Positions 1 through 8,683 are shown, counted from the stretch's first letter. The stretch: DNA of 64,000 nt from Paraburkholderia lacunae (GCF_003353175.1 NZ_QHKS01000005.1:62001-126000); one strand, 5' to 3'. Numbers and translations: made by a program. Notes: generated by a model from the sequence alone, not told the origin.

Positions 1-200
1 GCCACCGCCAATACTACGAAAAGAACTTTCCGGACAGTACGGTCAGGCAGCAGTGGATGCTTCCTGTGAGCGAATTTGTGGGGCATGGGGCGAGGCGCTT
101 CTACGAGCTGACCGTTGCGCAGTGGTGGCTTTTCGATATTGATCGCTGGCTGGAAGACAAGATAGATGCCCGGATCGAGGTTCGCGTTTCGGCACTTTAA
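1..200 (+). CDS. C-terminal fragment of an unidentified protein
   Basis: An open frame enters from the left edge (first full codon at position 3) and stops with TAA at 198-200, giving about 65 residues. The visible part is rich in aromatic and charged residues, with two adjacent Trp followed by alternating acidic and basic residues, and shows no recognisable domain or membrane segment. The rest of the gene lies outside the window, so no function is proposed. Other frames are interrupted by stops, which supports this one as coding. Confidence 0.55.
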   Translation, partial: HRQYYEKNFPDSTVRQQWMLPVSEFVGHGARRFYELTVAQWWLFDIDRWLEDKIDARIEVRVSAL

Positions 201-251
201 GTCATCGCATTTTTTACAAATCCCTTGCGGCGCGACCGGTCTCGACGCGCG

Positions 252-312
252 CGCAGCTTTGACGCAGCTTCGACGCAGCTTCGACGCATCTTCGAGTAAG
301 TAACGAGTAAGT
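252..312. repeat. 11-bp tandem array plus 8-bp direct repeat, possible response-regulator site
   Basis: Four consecutive 11-bp units (consensus CGCAGCTTCGA) occupy 252-262, 263-273, 274-284 and 285-295. They run into two copies of GAGTAAGT at 294-301 and 305-312, also 11 bp apart. An 11-bp period puts successive units on one face of the helix, as OmpR/PhoB-family dimers require. The array lies upstream of the decayed outer-membrane gene and the two-component genes. The binding role is inferred. Confidence 0.45.
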
Positions 313-391
313 CCAACGGTCCTAGAGTCGATGTCGCCCGTCCGTCTACTCCAGGAATCGACGTGAAAAAAACCTTCGCTGTGAGCACACG

Positions 392-640
392 CTTCTGTTC
401 ACTATCGCATCGGCGTTCGGCACGCTCGCGCACGACTATCCGGAAGTCGGCAACAAGGGACAGAAGGCCGGCATCGACTGCAGCAGGTCCTTCGAGTACG
501 GCAACTTCCTGTTCAGGCCGCACGCCGGCGCCGAATGGCTGAGCAGCAAATAGGTCGATTACCATTACGCCAGCCCGCTCGTGAGGAAGCGCTTCATTCC
601 AGAAGCGAGAATCGGCTACTACCTTGACGAATTCAACTGA
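392..640 (+). pseudogene. Remnant of a MipA/OmpV-family outer-membrane protein gene
   Basis: The frame running through 392-640 encodes a C-terminal-like stretch with features typical of MipA/OmpV beta-barrel proteins: a KGQ...SRSFEYGN segment, then GAEWLSSK, then a VDY-type strand. It is interrupted by a TAG at 560-562 directly after GAEWLSSK and ends in TGA at 638-640, inside the start region of the next gene. The N-terminal two thirds of a normal gene of about 250 codons is missing. MipA genes often sit beside OmpR-type two-component systems, so this is probably the lost target of the downstream pair. Family assignment is by motif memory only. Confidence 0.5.
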
Positions 641-650
641 GCATCGCCGC

Positions 651-1346
651 ATGTCGCGAGTCGCATTGATCGAAGACCACGAACGCCTGGCCAGCATGAT
701 TCGCCAGGCGCTGTCCGCCGCGGGCATCGAGACCGATGTCTTCAGCAACATTTCGGAGGCTCAGTATGGCGTGAGCCGGGCCGGCTACGCGGTGCTGATC
801 ATCGATCGCGGTTTGCCGGACGGCGATGGCCTGACTTTTCTGCGGTCCTTGCGCGCGGCGGGCCAGACGACGCCGTCCCTGATGCTGACCGCTCGCGACG
901 CGCTGCATGACCGCGTCGACGGACTGGAGAGCGGTGCCGACGACTATGTGACCAAGCCGTTCGCGATGAGCGAACTGGTCGCGCGGGTGCGGACGTTGAT
1001 GCGCCGTCCGGCGGCGTTGACCGAACTGGTCGTATCGTTCGCCGACCTCACTGTCGATCCGCAGCAACGCGCGTTGCGCTGCGGCGGCCAGTCGGTGCTG
1101 CTCGCGCCTGCCGAGTTGCAGATCGCGCTGTGCCTCGCGAACGCGGCGGGTGCAACCGTGCGGCACGCGGCGCTCGAACATGCCGCCTGGGGACTCGGCG
1201 AAGCCGTCACGCCCAATGCATTGGAGGTGACGCTGCACCGTCTGCGCAAGAAGCTGACGACGATCGGCGCGACGACGCGGCTCGCGAATATCCGCGGCGC
1301 AGGCTTCGCGCTGCAGCCCGCTGCGGGTCGCGCCGAGCAACGCTAA
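651..1346 (+). CDS. OmpR/PhoB-family response regulator
   Basis: A 231-residue two-domain response regulator. The receiver domain (about 1-115) has the acidic pocket ED near residue 8, phosphoacceptor Asp52 in IIDRGLPDGDG, Thr80 and Lys102 in the YVTKPF motif. The C-terminal winged helix (about 130-225) is of the OmpR type, with VTLHRLRKKL in the recognition helix. I start at ATG 651; a TTG at 624 would add nine residues without homology. Neither start has a strong Shine-Dalgarno site. It lies 22 bp before the histidine kinase gene, so the two form a QseBC/PmrAB-like operon. The 11-bp-period repeats upstream may be its own binding site (inference). Confidence 0.88.
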   Translation: MSRVALIEDHERLASMIRQALSAAGIETDVFSNISEAQYGVSRAGYAVLIIDRGLPDGDGLTFLRSLRAAGQTTPSLMLTARDALHDRVDGLESGADDYVTKPFAMSELVARVRTLMRRPAALTELVVSFADLTVDPQQRALRCGGQSVLLAPAELQIALCLANAAGATVRHAALEHAAWGLGEAVTPNALEVTLHRLRKKLTTIGATTRLANIRGAGFALQPAAGRAEQR

Positions 1347-1368
1347 CCTCAACCGCCTCGAGTTCGCC

Positions 1369-2727
1369 ATGTTCAGTCACTGGATTCGAAGTTTGTCCGC
1401 GCGGCTTTGGGTGACCAGCATTGTCGCGCTGGCGATTTGCCTCACCGTGCTGGCGACGGTCAGCATCTATGCGTTCAATCATTTCCCGCAGCGCACGATG
1501 GGGCGGCACGAGGAGATGGAAAGCGCCAAGGAGATCACCGCTGGCCTGCGCTTCGACGACGCCGGCCGGCCGGTCTCCGTGCAGCTTTCGGAGGTGGGCG
1601 CGTGGGTCTACGAGGTGCTGCCCACGGAGCGGAAGTACCGGATACTCGATGAACGCGGCAACCTGCTGCTCGCATCGAGCGGCGCTCAAGGCGGCGGAGC
1701 ATGGATCGCAGGCGATCTTTCAGAAGCTGTCGGCAAGATTCGGCGAGTGGAAATCGGGACGAAGCCATTCGAGGTTCTGACGTTGAAGGTTCAGCATCGG
1801 ACGGCGACCTTCTACACCCAGACTGCGGATTCGGAGCGTTTTGTCGACGCGCTCGTCGGCGCGAAGGTCAAGCAGATTCCTGCGACCGTCAAGACGATCA
1901 TTTTCGTCGCCACGATCATCTTCGGCCTGACGCTGACGTTTACCGTGCATCGGGTACTCAGGCCGCTGCGGGACGCATCGAGCGCCGCCGCGCGGATCAC
2001 GCCGCGCAACCTCACTACGCGGCTCTCCACCCAACGCATTCCGAGCGAAATCAAGCCGCTGATCAATGCCTTCAACGAAGCACTCGACAGACTCGAAAAC
2101 GGTTTCGCTGTTCAGCAGCAGTTTCTCGCATCGGCCGCGCATGAACTCCAGACACCGCTGACCTTGATCCGAGGCCAGATCGAGTTGCAGCCGGGGATCG
2201 AGGACAAGGAACTGCTGTTTCGCGAAATCGATCTGATGGCTCGACAGGTCCGGCAGTTGCTGCATCTCGCGGAGGTCAGCGAGTCGCAGAACTTCAGCTT
2301 CGGCGCGGTGAACATTGTCGACGTCGCTCAGGACGTGGTGGACTATCTCGCGCGCAAGGCCGACAGAAAGGAGGTCGAGCTGCGGCTCGAAACGCGGGCC
2401 GCGCCGCCGTCGATCTGGGCGGACAGAAGCGCATTGTTCATTCTGCTGAAGAACATTGTCGAGAATGCGATCAACGCGTCGCCTTCCCACGGCGCGGTAT
2501 TGCTGATCGTCGACGGCGTCTCGGTGCTGGTCGAGGACGCAGGGCAGGGGATCAAGCAGGAGTATCTGCCCTTCCTCTTCAAGCGGTTCTGGCGTGCGCC
2601 GGATGCCAGACATGCCGGCGCCGGCCTCGGCCTCGCCATCTGCAAGGAGATCGCGACGGCTCATGAATGGCGGTTGACGGTGAGCAGGCTGGTTTCGGGA
2701 ACGCGGTTCACGGTCTGGTTTTCGTAG
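1369..2727 (+). CDS. Sensor histidine kinase, QseC/PmrB-like
   Basis: A 452-residue inner-membrane kinase. A first transmembrane helix (about 11-36) and a second (about 174-196) flank a periplasmic sensor of about 135 residues. A HAMP segment follows, then the HisKA helix with His258 in AAHELQTPL, and the HATPase domain with N box NIVENAIN, G1 DAGQGI and G2 GAGLGLAI. All catalytic boxes look intact. It is the cognate partner of the response regulator 22 bp upstream. The signal is unknown; cationic peptides or metals would fit this family, but that is only family precedent. The adjacent outer-membrane target gene is decayed, so the system may have lost a local output. Confidence 0.9.
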   Translation: MFSHWIRSLSARLWVTSIVALAICLTVLATVSIYAFNHFPQRTMGRHEEMESAKEITAGLRFDDAGRPVSVQLSEVGAWVYEVLPTERKYRILDERGNLLLASSGAQGGGAWIAGDLSEAVGKIRRVEIGTKPFEVLTLKVQHRTATFYTQTADSERFVDALVGAKVKQIPATVKTIIFVATIIFGLTLTFTVHRVLRPLRDASSAAARITPRNLTTRLSTQRIPSEIKPLINAFNEALDRLENGFAVQQQFLASAAHELQTPLTLIRGQIELQPGIEDKELLFREIDLMARQVRQLLHLAEVSESQNFSFGAVNIVDVAQDVVDYLARKADRKEVELRLETRAAPPSIWADRSALFILLKNIVENAINASPSHGAVLLIVDGVSVLVEDAGQGIKQEYLPFLFKRFWRAPDARHAGAGLGLAICKEIATAHEWRLTVSRLVSGTRFTVWFS

Positions 2728-2748
2728 CTTTCGTAGCGCAGTGCAAGC

Positions 2749-2804
2749 GGTTCACACCGGGTTCGCACCGAGTTCACGCCGGGGTTCGCACGGGGTTCGC
2801 ACCG
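2749..2804. repeat. Imperfect 11-12 bp tandem repeat between convergent genes
   Basis: About five imperfect copies of GGTTCRCACCG follow one another between the stop codon of the kinase gene and the stop codon of the minus-strand TetR gene. Exact starts are 2749 and 2760 for the first two; later copies carry one- or two-base indels. The segment sits in a convergent intergenic gap, so it could act in transcription termination or be neutral slippage. No hairpin with a U tract is evident. Confidence 0.5.
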
Positions 2805-3440
2805 TCAACCACGTGACGACCCGGGCAGGCGCTGCCCCACCTTCTTGCGCGCCGAGGGCGTCAGCACCCCGGCGAAAAACAGATCCAGCGCTTTCTCCAG
2901 TGCTTCGCGCGGCGTCAGCCCCGTTCGCGTGAGCAACGCCGGCTCGTGCACGCCTCTGGCAACCTGCAGCCAGTACTCGGCGGCGAACTTCACGTCGATG
3001 TCGGCGCGGATCATCTGCTGTTCGATGCCGAGGTTCAGGAGCCGCGTGAATACCGCCGGGATATTGCGCTCCTTGATGATCTGGATTTCATCGTAGAGGT
3101 GCGGCGCGAAGCGGTGGAGATCCTGCAGAAAGCCGGGCGACATCGCGCCCACCTGATCGGTGACCACGCGCAGCAAACCTTCGAGCTTCGCGGGGAACCG
3201 GCCGGGTCCGTCGAGTATTTCGGTGGCCTGGCGACGGACAGTGGCGCCGGTCGCCGTGATGATCGCAGCGACCATCGCGTCCTTCGACGGAAAGTGAACG
3301 TAGAGCGTCTTTTTGCTCATGCCGAGCGCGAGCGCGAGCCGGTCCATGGTGAGCCCGCTATAGCGCTCCCGCAGCAGGATCTCGCGCGCGGCCGCAAGGA
3401 TGATTCCCGCTGGCCCGTCGGCGAAATCGACCGGTGGCAA
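2805..3440 (-). CDS. TetR/AcrR-family transcriptional regulator
   Basis: A 211-residue TetR-type repressor. The N-terminal helix-turn-helix (about 12-58) reads through a GLTMDRLALALGMSKKTLYVHFPSKDAM-like segment; the remainder is a helical ligand-binding and dimer domain. It follows the efflux genes on the same strand after a 120-bp gap and probably controls them. The start is odd. TTG at 3438-3440 has no ribosome site, whereas an in-frame ATC at 3459-3461 lies 9 nt after a perfect AAGGAG (3471-3476). The original start may have been ATG there, or a rare ATC start may be used. Ligand unknown. Confidence 0.85.
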   Translation of the reverse strand: MPPVDFADGPAGIILAAAREILLRERYSGLTMDRLALALGMSKKTLYVHFPSKDAMVAAIITATGATVRRQATEILDGPGRFPAKLEGLLRVVTDQVGAMSPGFLQDLHRFAPHLYDEIQIIKERNIPAVFTRLLNLGIEQQMIRADIDVKFAAEYWLQVARGVHEPALLTRTGLTPREALEKALDLFFAGVLTPSARKKVGQRLPGSSRG

Positions 3441-3560
3441 AGGTGTCGGCGGCGTGGCGATGTTACGGTTCTCCTTTGTCGACGAGCCGGATACGCAGGC
3501 TCGTTCCCGTCCAGACGATGAGCGGTTCCATGATCTGAACTCCGCGCGGTTTCGCTCGCG

Positions 3561-5024
3561 CTACGGTTGCTGCTGCTCCATTGCCGCGGCCTGCCATCCG
3601 CCGCCCAGCGACTGGAATAGCGCTGCCGTATCGGTAAAGCGGTCGGCTTGCGCACGGGTTCGGTCGAGCGCCGTTTGCAGCGTCTGACGTTGCGTGTCGA
3701 GCAAGCCAAACTGACTGACGCCGCCCGCCGCATATTGCGCGTGCGCGATCGCCAAACTCGCCTGCGCCTGTTGCGCGGCGTCGTCGCGCGCCTGCAGTGT
3801 CCGGGCGTCGTTCTGCAATGCCGTCAGCGTGTCCGCGACCTGTTGCAGCGCCTGAAGCACGGTTTGCTGATAGCCGGCAAGCGCGTCGTCGTAAGCCGCC
3901 TGGGCCGAACGTTTTTTCGCGCGCAATTCACCGCCGTGAAAAATCGGTTGCGTGATGTTCAGACCGATGTTCCAGATGTTCAGACCTTTCACCACGTCCT
4001 GTATGTCGGTGCGCTCCGAACCGATTCCCGCCGACAGCGAAAACTGCGGATAAAGGTTGGCTGTCGCCACGCCGATATTCGCGCTCGCCTGATGCAATAA
4101 CGCTTCTGAGGCGCGAATGTCGGGGCGCTCGCGCGCGAGCGTCGAGGGCAACGTGACCGGCACGTTGCCGGGCAGATGCAGCGAGTCCAGCGTCATCTCG
4201 TCGAATTCCGCTTGCGACGGCGCGACCCCGAGCAGGATCGCGAGTTGATGCTCGGCCTGAGCGCGTTGCGTGGCGAGCGGCGGCAGCGAGGCGCGGGTCT
4301 GCGCAAGCAGGCCGCGCTGGCTGCGCAGGTCGAGTTCCGACGCGCCGCCCGCCGCGAAGCGGGCCTGCATGATCGCCAGCTGTTGTGCCTGTGTGTCCGC
4401 AAGACGCTGCGTCAGTTCAATCTGCTGCTGCAACGAAGCGCGCCGCACGACGGTTGCGACGACATTGCCGGCGATGGACAGCCGCGCGGCCTCGAATTCG
4501 AAGGTCTGATAGTCGGCTTGTGCCATCAACGCTTCGAGCGTCCGACGATTGCCGCCGAAGATATCGAACACGTACGACACGCTGACCGACGCGTTGAATA
4601 GCGAAAACGGCCCGCGATTCGGTACGTTGGGAATCCCGAATGCAGCGGTGTCGACCTTTTGCCGCGCTCCCGACACCTTTGCATCGACACTCGGGAACTG
4701 CGTGGCGCCTGCCTGGGCGTTGTAGTTCTCACGTGCCTCTATCAGTTTCGCGCGAGCTTGCGCGAGGGTCGGGCTCTGCCTTAAGGCCTGGTCGACCAGA
4801 CGATCGAGCGGTTCCGAATGAAACTGCGTCCACCACATCGACGCGGCGTGGCCGGATGAGGTAAAGGTCTGCGACGAACCCGCCGCGCCGCTTGCCGCCT
4901 CCGTCGCGGCAGGCAACCGCTCGCGTGTATAGGTTTGCGTGTCCGGCGGCGCGGGCGCATGAAAGTCCGGGCCGACGGTGCAGGCGCACAGCGCAAGGAA
5001 GGGCAGGAGCGCGAGGCGTTTCAT
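3561..5024 (-). CDS. NodT-family outer-membrane efflux lipoprotein
   Basis: A 487-residue TolC-type outer-membrane channel. It starts at ATG 5024, preceded by AGGAGA, with a lipoprotein signal peptide ending in the lipobox LALCAC. Two repeated halves rich in Ala/Gln coiled coil are visible, typical of the periplasmic barrel of this family, with GPFSLFNASVS and QPIFHGGEL at the strand regions. It lies 11 bp after the ABC permease gene and would supply the outer-membrane exit for the HlyD-ABC pump. A longer frame to 5108 exists but lacks a start signal. Length is normal for NodT proteins. Confidence 0.9.
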   Translation of the reverse strand: MKRLALLPFLALCACTVGPDFHAPAPPDTQTYTRERLPAATEAASGAAGSSQTFTSSGHAASMWWTQFHSEPLDRLVDQALRQSPTLAQARAKLIEARENYNAQAGATQFPSVDAKVSGARQKVDTAAFGIPNVPNRGPFSLFNASVSVSYVFDIFGGNRRTLEALMAQADYQTFEFEAARLSIAGNVVATVVRRASLQQQIELTQRLADTQAQQLAIMQARFAAGGASELDLRSQRGLLAQTRASLPPLATQRAQAEHQLAILLGVAPSQAEFDEMTLDSLHLPGNVPVTLPSTLARERPDIRASEALLHQASANIGVATANLYPQFSLSAGIGSERTDIQDVVKGLNIWNIGLNITQPIFHGGELRAKKRSAQAAYDDALAGYQQTVLQALQQVADTLTALQNDARTLQARDDAAQQAQASLAIAHAQYAAGGVSQFGLLDTQRQTLQTALDRTRAQADRFTDTAALFQSLGGGWQAAAMEQQQP

Positions 5025-5035
5025 GACGGGCTCTC

Positions 5036-6178
5036 CTAGTCGAGCGTGCGCCGATAGAAGCGCAGTGCCACGCCCATCACGACGGCCGTGAAGAGTGCCA
5101 TGGGCCACACGGAGGGCCAGAGTTCCGTCCAGCCGTTGCCCTTGAGAACAATGCCGCGGATCAGGCGGTTGAAGTACGTCAGCGGCAGCAGATTGCCGAT
5201 GAACTGCGCCCAGCGCGGCATGCCGGCGAACGGGAACATGAAGCCCGAAAGCAGGATGTTCGGCAGGAAATAGAACACGGCCAGCTGCATGGCCTGCAAC
5301 TGGTTCTGTGCGAGCGACGACAGCGTGATGCCGACCGTCAGGTTCGCCGCGATAAACAGCAGCGCCGCGAGATAGATCGCCACCACACTGCCGACGAACG
5401 GCACATGGAATGCGTAGCGCGTCGCCACCAGGATGATCGTCGCCTGGATCAGGCCGATCATCACGTAGGGCACGATCTTGCCGGTCATCACTTCGACCGG
5501 CAGGGCCGGCGTGGCGAGCAGATTTTCCATCGTGCCGCGCTCGCGTTCGCGCGTGACCGCGAGGCCGGTCATCATCACGAGCGTCATCGTCAGGATGACG
5601 CCCATCAGGCCCGGCACCACGTTGTATTGCGTGATGCCCTCGGGGTTGTAGAGACTGTGAATCAGGACGCTGAATGCGGGCTGGCTGCCGTTCAGATGGG
5701 CGAGCGGGCCGGTGATGTCCTTGTCGGCGACCGGCTGCACGAGGTTCGGCAGCGCGCCGATGGCCGTATTCGTTGCAGTCGGATCGGTCGCGTCGGCTTC
5801 GACCAGCAGTGACGGATGTTCGCCGCGCAGCAGACGCCGCGAAAAATCGACCGGCACGTTCAGCACGAACTGCACGCGGCCCTGCGCGAGGGCAAGGCGG
5901 CCGGCCTCCTCGTTGGGCAGCGATTCGACGATGTCGAAGTAAGCGGAGTTCTTCATCGCCGCGACGAAGCTGCGCGAAAACGGGCTGTTATCGCCGATGA
6001 TGACGGCGGTGGGCAGATGCTTGGGATCGGTATTGATCGCATAGCCGAACAGCGCGAGCTGAATCACCGGCACGCCGACGATCATGCCGAACGTGACGCG
6101 GTCGCGCCGCAATTGCAGGAATTCCTTGAGCACAATGCTCCACCAGCGCGTCAGTGAAAATAGCGTGCGTGTTGTCAC
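5036..6178 (-). CDS. ABC-2 type transporter permease
   Basis: A 380-residue integral membrane protein of the ABC-2 (DrrB/YbhR/YhhJ) class. One N-terminal helix (about 25-48) is followed by a large periplasmic domain of about 150 residues. Five helices in the C-terminal half follow, with the ABC-2 signature region around TREREKGTMENLL-like TRERERGTMENLL. It overlaps the ATPase gene by ATGA (6175-6178). Related loci such as ybhFSR of E. coli have two permease genes; only one is present here, so it probably acts as a homodimer. Exports an unknown substrate together with the HlyD and NodT partners. Confidence 0.9.
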   Translation of the reverse strand: MTTRTLFSLTRWWSIVLKEFLQLRRDRVTFGMIVGVPVIQLALFGYAINTDPKHLPTAVIIGDNSPFSRSFVAAMKNSAYFDIVESLPNEEAGRLALAQGRVQFVLNVPVDFSRRLLRGEHPSLLVEADATDPTATNTAIGALPNLVQPVADKDITGPLAHLNGSQPAFSVLIHSLYNPEGITQYNVVPGLMGVILTMTLVMMTGLAVTRERERGTMENLLATPALPVEVMTGKIVPYVMIGLIQATIILVATRYAFHVPFVGSVVAIYLAALLFIAANLTVGITLSSLAQNQLQAMQLAVFYFLPNILLSGFMFPFAGMPRWAQFIGNLLPLTYFNRLIRGIVLKGNGWTELWPSVWPMALFTAVVMGVALRFYRRTLD

Positions 6179-7119
6179 GGGCGTGCTCCGAAGTTGTCCG
6201 TCGAGCGGTTCATCAGATAGATGAATACGTCTTCGAGCCCGGTTTCGATGCGCTCGATGCGCAGTTCAGCACCGGCGGCTGCCTGTTTGACGGCGTTTTC
6301 CAGCGCGGCGTGATCGTGGCCGCTCACGTGCAGCGCCGAGCCGAAGACGACGGTCTGGTCGACGCCGGGTGTCTTGCGCAACTGTTCGGACAGCTGGCTC
6401 AGATGGTCGCCGTAGAGAGCCCACGTCGCGAGATTCTGCGATTCGATCACTTCTCGCGCCGTGCCTTTCGCGAGCAGCTTGCCGTACGCGATATAGGCGA
6501 GCTTGTGACAACGCTCGGCTTCGTCCATGTAATGCGTGCTGACCAGTACCGAGATGCCGTGCGCGGCGAGCTGGTGTAGCTCTTCCCAGAAGTCGCGCCG
6601 GGCAGCGGGATCGACTCCCGCGGTGGGTTCGTCGAGCAGCAGCAGCCGCGGTTCGTGCAACATGCAGGCGGCCAGTGCGAGCCGCTGCTTCCAGCCGCCG
6701 GACAGGGAACCCGTCAGCTGATGCGCGCGGCTTTGCAGTCCGAGCGATTCGAGCGAGCGGTCGACAGCCTCCTTGCGGTTCTTCATCTGATAGATGCGCG
6801 CGACGAAGTCGAGATTCTCGCGAATGGTCAAATCTTCCCAGTATGAGAAGCGCTGCGTCATATAGCCGACGTTGCGCTTGATCTGCGCGCTCTCACGGTT
6901 GATGTCGAAGCCGAGGCACGTGCCGGTGCCCGAATCGGGCGTGAGCAGTCCGCACATCAAGCGGATCGAGGTTGTCTTGCCGCTGCCGTTCGGTCCGAGA
7001 AAGCCGAAGATCTCGCCGCGTGCTACCTGCAGGGACACGTCGTTGACGACGTGCTTGTCGCCGAAGTGCTTGTTCAGATTCCGCACGTCGATCGCATAGT
7101 CCTGGGCGGAAGGGTTCAT
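6175..7119 (-). CDS. ABC transporter ATP-binding protein of the efflux operon
   Basis: A 314-residue single nucleotide-binding domain. The Walker A is GPNGSGKTT, the signature is LSGGWKQRLALA, and the Walker B is LLLLDEPTAGVD, followed by the switch histidine region STHYMDEAERC. The C-terminal 80 residues form the extension usual in DrrA/CcmA-type exporters. It overlaps the HlyD gene upstream (ATGA at 7116-7119) and the permease gene downstream, so the three are translationally coupled. E. coli YbhF and RbbA carry tandem ATPase domains; this one has a single domain and must dimerise. Confidence 0.92.
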   Translation of the reverse strand: MNPSAQDYAIDVRNLNKHFGDKHVVNDVSLQVARGEIFGFLGPNGSGKTTSIRLMCGLLTPDSGTGTCLGFDINRESAQIKRNVGYMTQRFSYWEDLTIRENLDFVARIYQMKNRKEAVDRSLESLGLQSRAHQLTGSLSGGWKQRLALAACMLHEPRLLLLDEPTAGVDPAARRDFWEELHQLAAHGISVLVSTHYMDEAERCHKLAYIAYGKLLAKGTAREVIESQNLATWALYGDHLSQLSEQLRKTPGVDQTVVFGSALHVSGHDHAALENAVKQAAAGAELRIERIETGLEDVFIYLMNRSTDNFGARP

Positions 7120-8075
7120 TGCAGCGTCACCGTGACGGGTTGGCCCGGATGCAGCTTGCTTGCGTCAGCTGCGAACGGATGCGCTTCGACCATGAAAACC
7201 AGTTTCGCGCGGCTCTCGTTGCTGTAGATCACGGGCGGCGTGTATTCGGCCTTGCTCGATATGTAGGTGATTCTGGTGGGTATGTCTGCTGCGCAGCCGT
7301 CGCAGTGCACCAGCAACGTTCGTCCCGTCGCGAGCCGGCCGACCACGGTTTCAGGCACGAAAATGCGCACCTTCACGTTCTGCGGCGGCAGCATCTGGAC
7401 GACGGGACTGCCCGCCTGCACCCACTCGCCGGCTCGGTACAGCGTGTCGTAGACAAGCCCGTCAGCGGGAGCGTTCACGCGCTTCTGATCGAGCTTCCAT
7501 TGCGCCTGAGCGACAGTGGCCTGCGCGGCTGCGATCTGTGCGTTCTGCGCCGCGATCTGTTGCGAGCGGCCGGGCAGGCGCGCTACCTGAACCTGATTGC
7601 GGAGCTCACGAACCTGGGCAGCCGTTGCGTCGGCGTTGGCGCGCGAATCGTCGAGTTGTGCCTTCGGAATGCCGCCGGCGTGGAATTGCGCTTCGTCGCG
7701 CGTCAGTTGCAGCGACGCCTTGCGCGCATTGGCGAGCGCCTGGGCGAGTTGCGCCCGCACCGCATCGACTTCGGGCGGACGTTTTCCCGTCTCGATGTCC
7801 GCCAGCTGCGCGCGTGCCGCCGCGAGCTGCTGCTGCGCCTGTTGAAGTGCGGCGGTTTCGTCGGCCGATTCGAGCGTGAAGAGCGGCGCGTTCGCCTGCA
7901 CCGTTTGTCCCCGCGCGACCGACAGCTGGGTGAGCGCGCCGGACTGCGACGACGCCAGATAGACGAATTCGCCTTCTATGTAGCCTTGATATTCGTTGTT
8001 GTTATGACGCGAGCAGCCGGACAGCACGGCGACGACGAGTAGCAGCGACAGCGGCGCGCAATGAAGCCGAATCAT
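7116..8075 (-). CDS. HlyD-family periplasmic adaptor (efflux membrane fusion) lipoprotein
   Basis: A 319-residue adaptor, first gene of the efflux operon. It has a lipoprotein signal with lipobox VLSGC and a biotinyl-lipoyl half motif (GALTQLSVARGQTVQANAPLF). A long Ala/Gln-rich coiled-coil hairpin follows (about 75-185), then the second lipoyl half and a beta barrel ending in HPGQPVTVTLQ. It resembles E. coli YbhG/YhiI. GGAG precedes ATG 8075. With the ATPase, permease and NodT channel it forms a complete tripartite ABC exporter. The promoter must lie in 8076-8650. Confidence 0.9.
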   Translation of the reverse strand: MIRLHCAPLSLLLVVAVLSGCSRHNNNEYQGYIEGEFVYLASSQSGALTQLSVARGQTVQANAPLFTLESADETAALQQAQQQLAAARAQLADIETGKRPPEVDAVRAQLAQALANARKASLQLTRDEAQFHAGGIPKAQLDDSRANADATAAQVRELRNQVQVARLPGRSQQIAAQNAQIAAAQATVAQAQWKLDQKRVNAPADGLVYDTLYRAGEWVQAGSPVVQMLPPQNVKVRIFVPETVVGRLATGRTLLVHCDGCAADIPTRITYISSKAEYTPPVIYSNESRAKLVFMVEAHPFAADASKLHPGQPVTVTLQ

Positions 8076-8654
8076 GACTGGCTCCGCAAGGTGCGGCGGC
8101 GCAATGCGTACGTGCCGAAGGCTGGAAGGGGCGGGGTTCGCCAGTCTTGCGCGGTGGCAAGCGGCAGCGTCACGCGTGTGATAACCGGATTGAAAACTGG
8201 CATGGATTCAAGTTCCGTTTGAGCGCGCCGCACTTGCCGTGCGCTATAAACCAGTAGTCCAAATCGATTGGATTCGGACGTGGCGTTGGACCGCTTTGAT
8301 GTCCGCGCTCAAAGTGGGCGGCGCTTCAGTTCCGGACAGCACGCCGGTGGATCGATTCGTCCGCGCGCCACCGAACCGCACCCATCGGTCGATGGAAACT
8401 ATCTTCGTCGTATAGGTTTCCTGGGTCAATCGAAATGTGAAGGCCCGGACTTGTGGAGTGGCGATACGGCTTCGCGGCAACTATGCGGGTGTGGCGCCGA
8501 CCGGGTATGCGGCATCGGCTTTGGTCCGGGTTTTCCCTGCCGTTCGCGGAACAACCGGGCGGCACGGCATGCCGACGAGGACGGTACTTCGTTTGATCGG
8601 CGGAGCTTGTGCCAAAAGCGCCGCTAACGATCCCTATTCAGCTCTTCTATAGCA
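8076..8654. other. Gene-free region upstream of the efflux operon
   Basis: About 580 bp without a convincing gene on either strand. The open frames here have no start signal, no homology that I recognise and codon use unlike neighbours. It must hold the minus-strand promoter of the HlyD-ABC operon. I see no clear operator palindrome for the TetR protein. Confidence 0.5.
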
Positions 8655-8683
8655 AGAAGCAACGGCCACGAGGACCGTGGCCG
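8655..8683 (-). terminator. Intrinsic terminator after gudD
   Basis: The perfect stem CGGCCACG / CGTGGCCG (8663-8670 with 8676-8683, 5-nt loop) is followed, read on the minus strand, by TTGCTTCTT. It lies 16 bp past the gudD stop codon. Confidence 0.7.
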
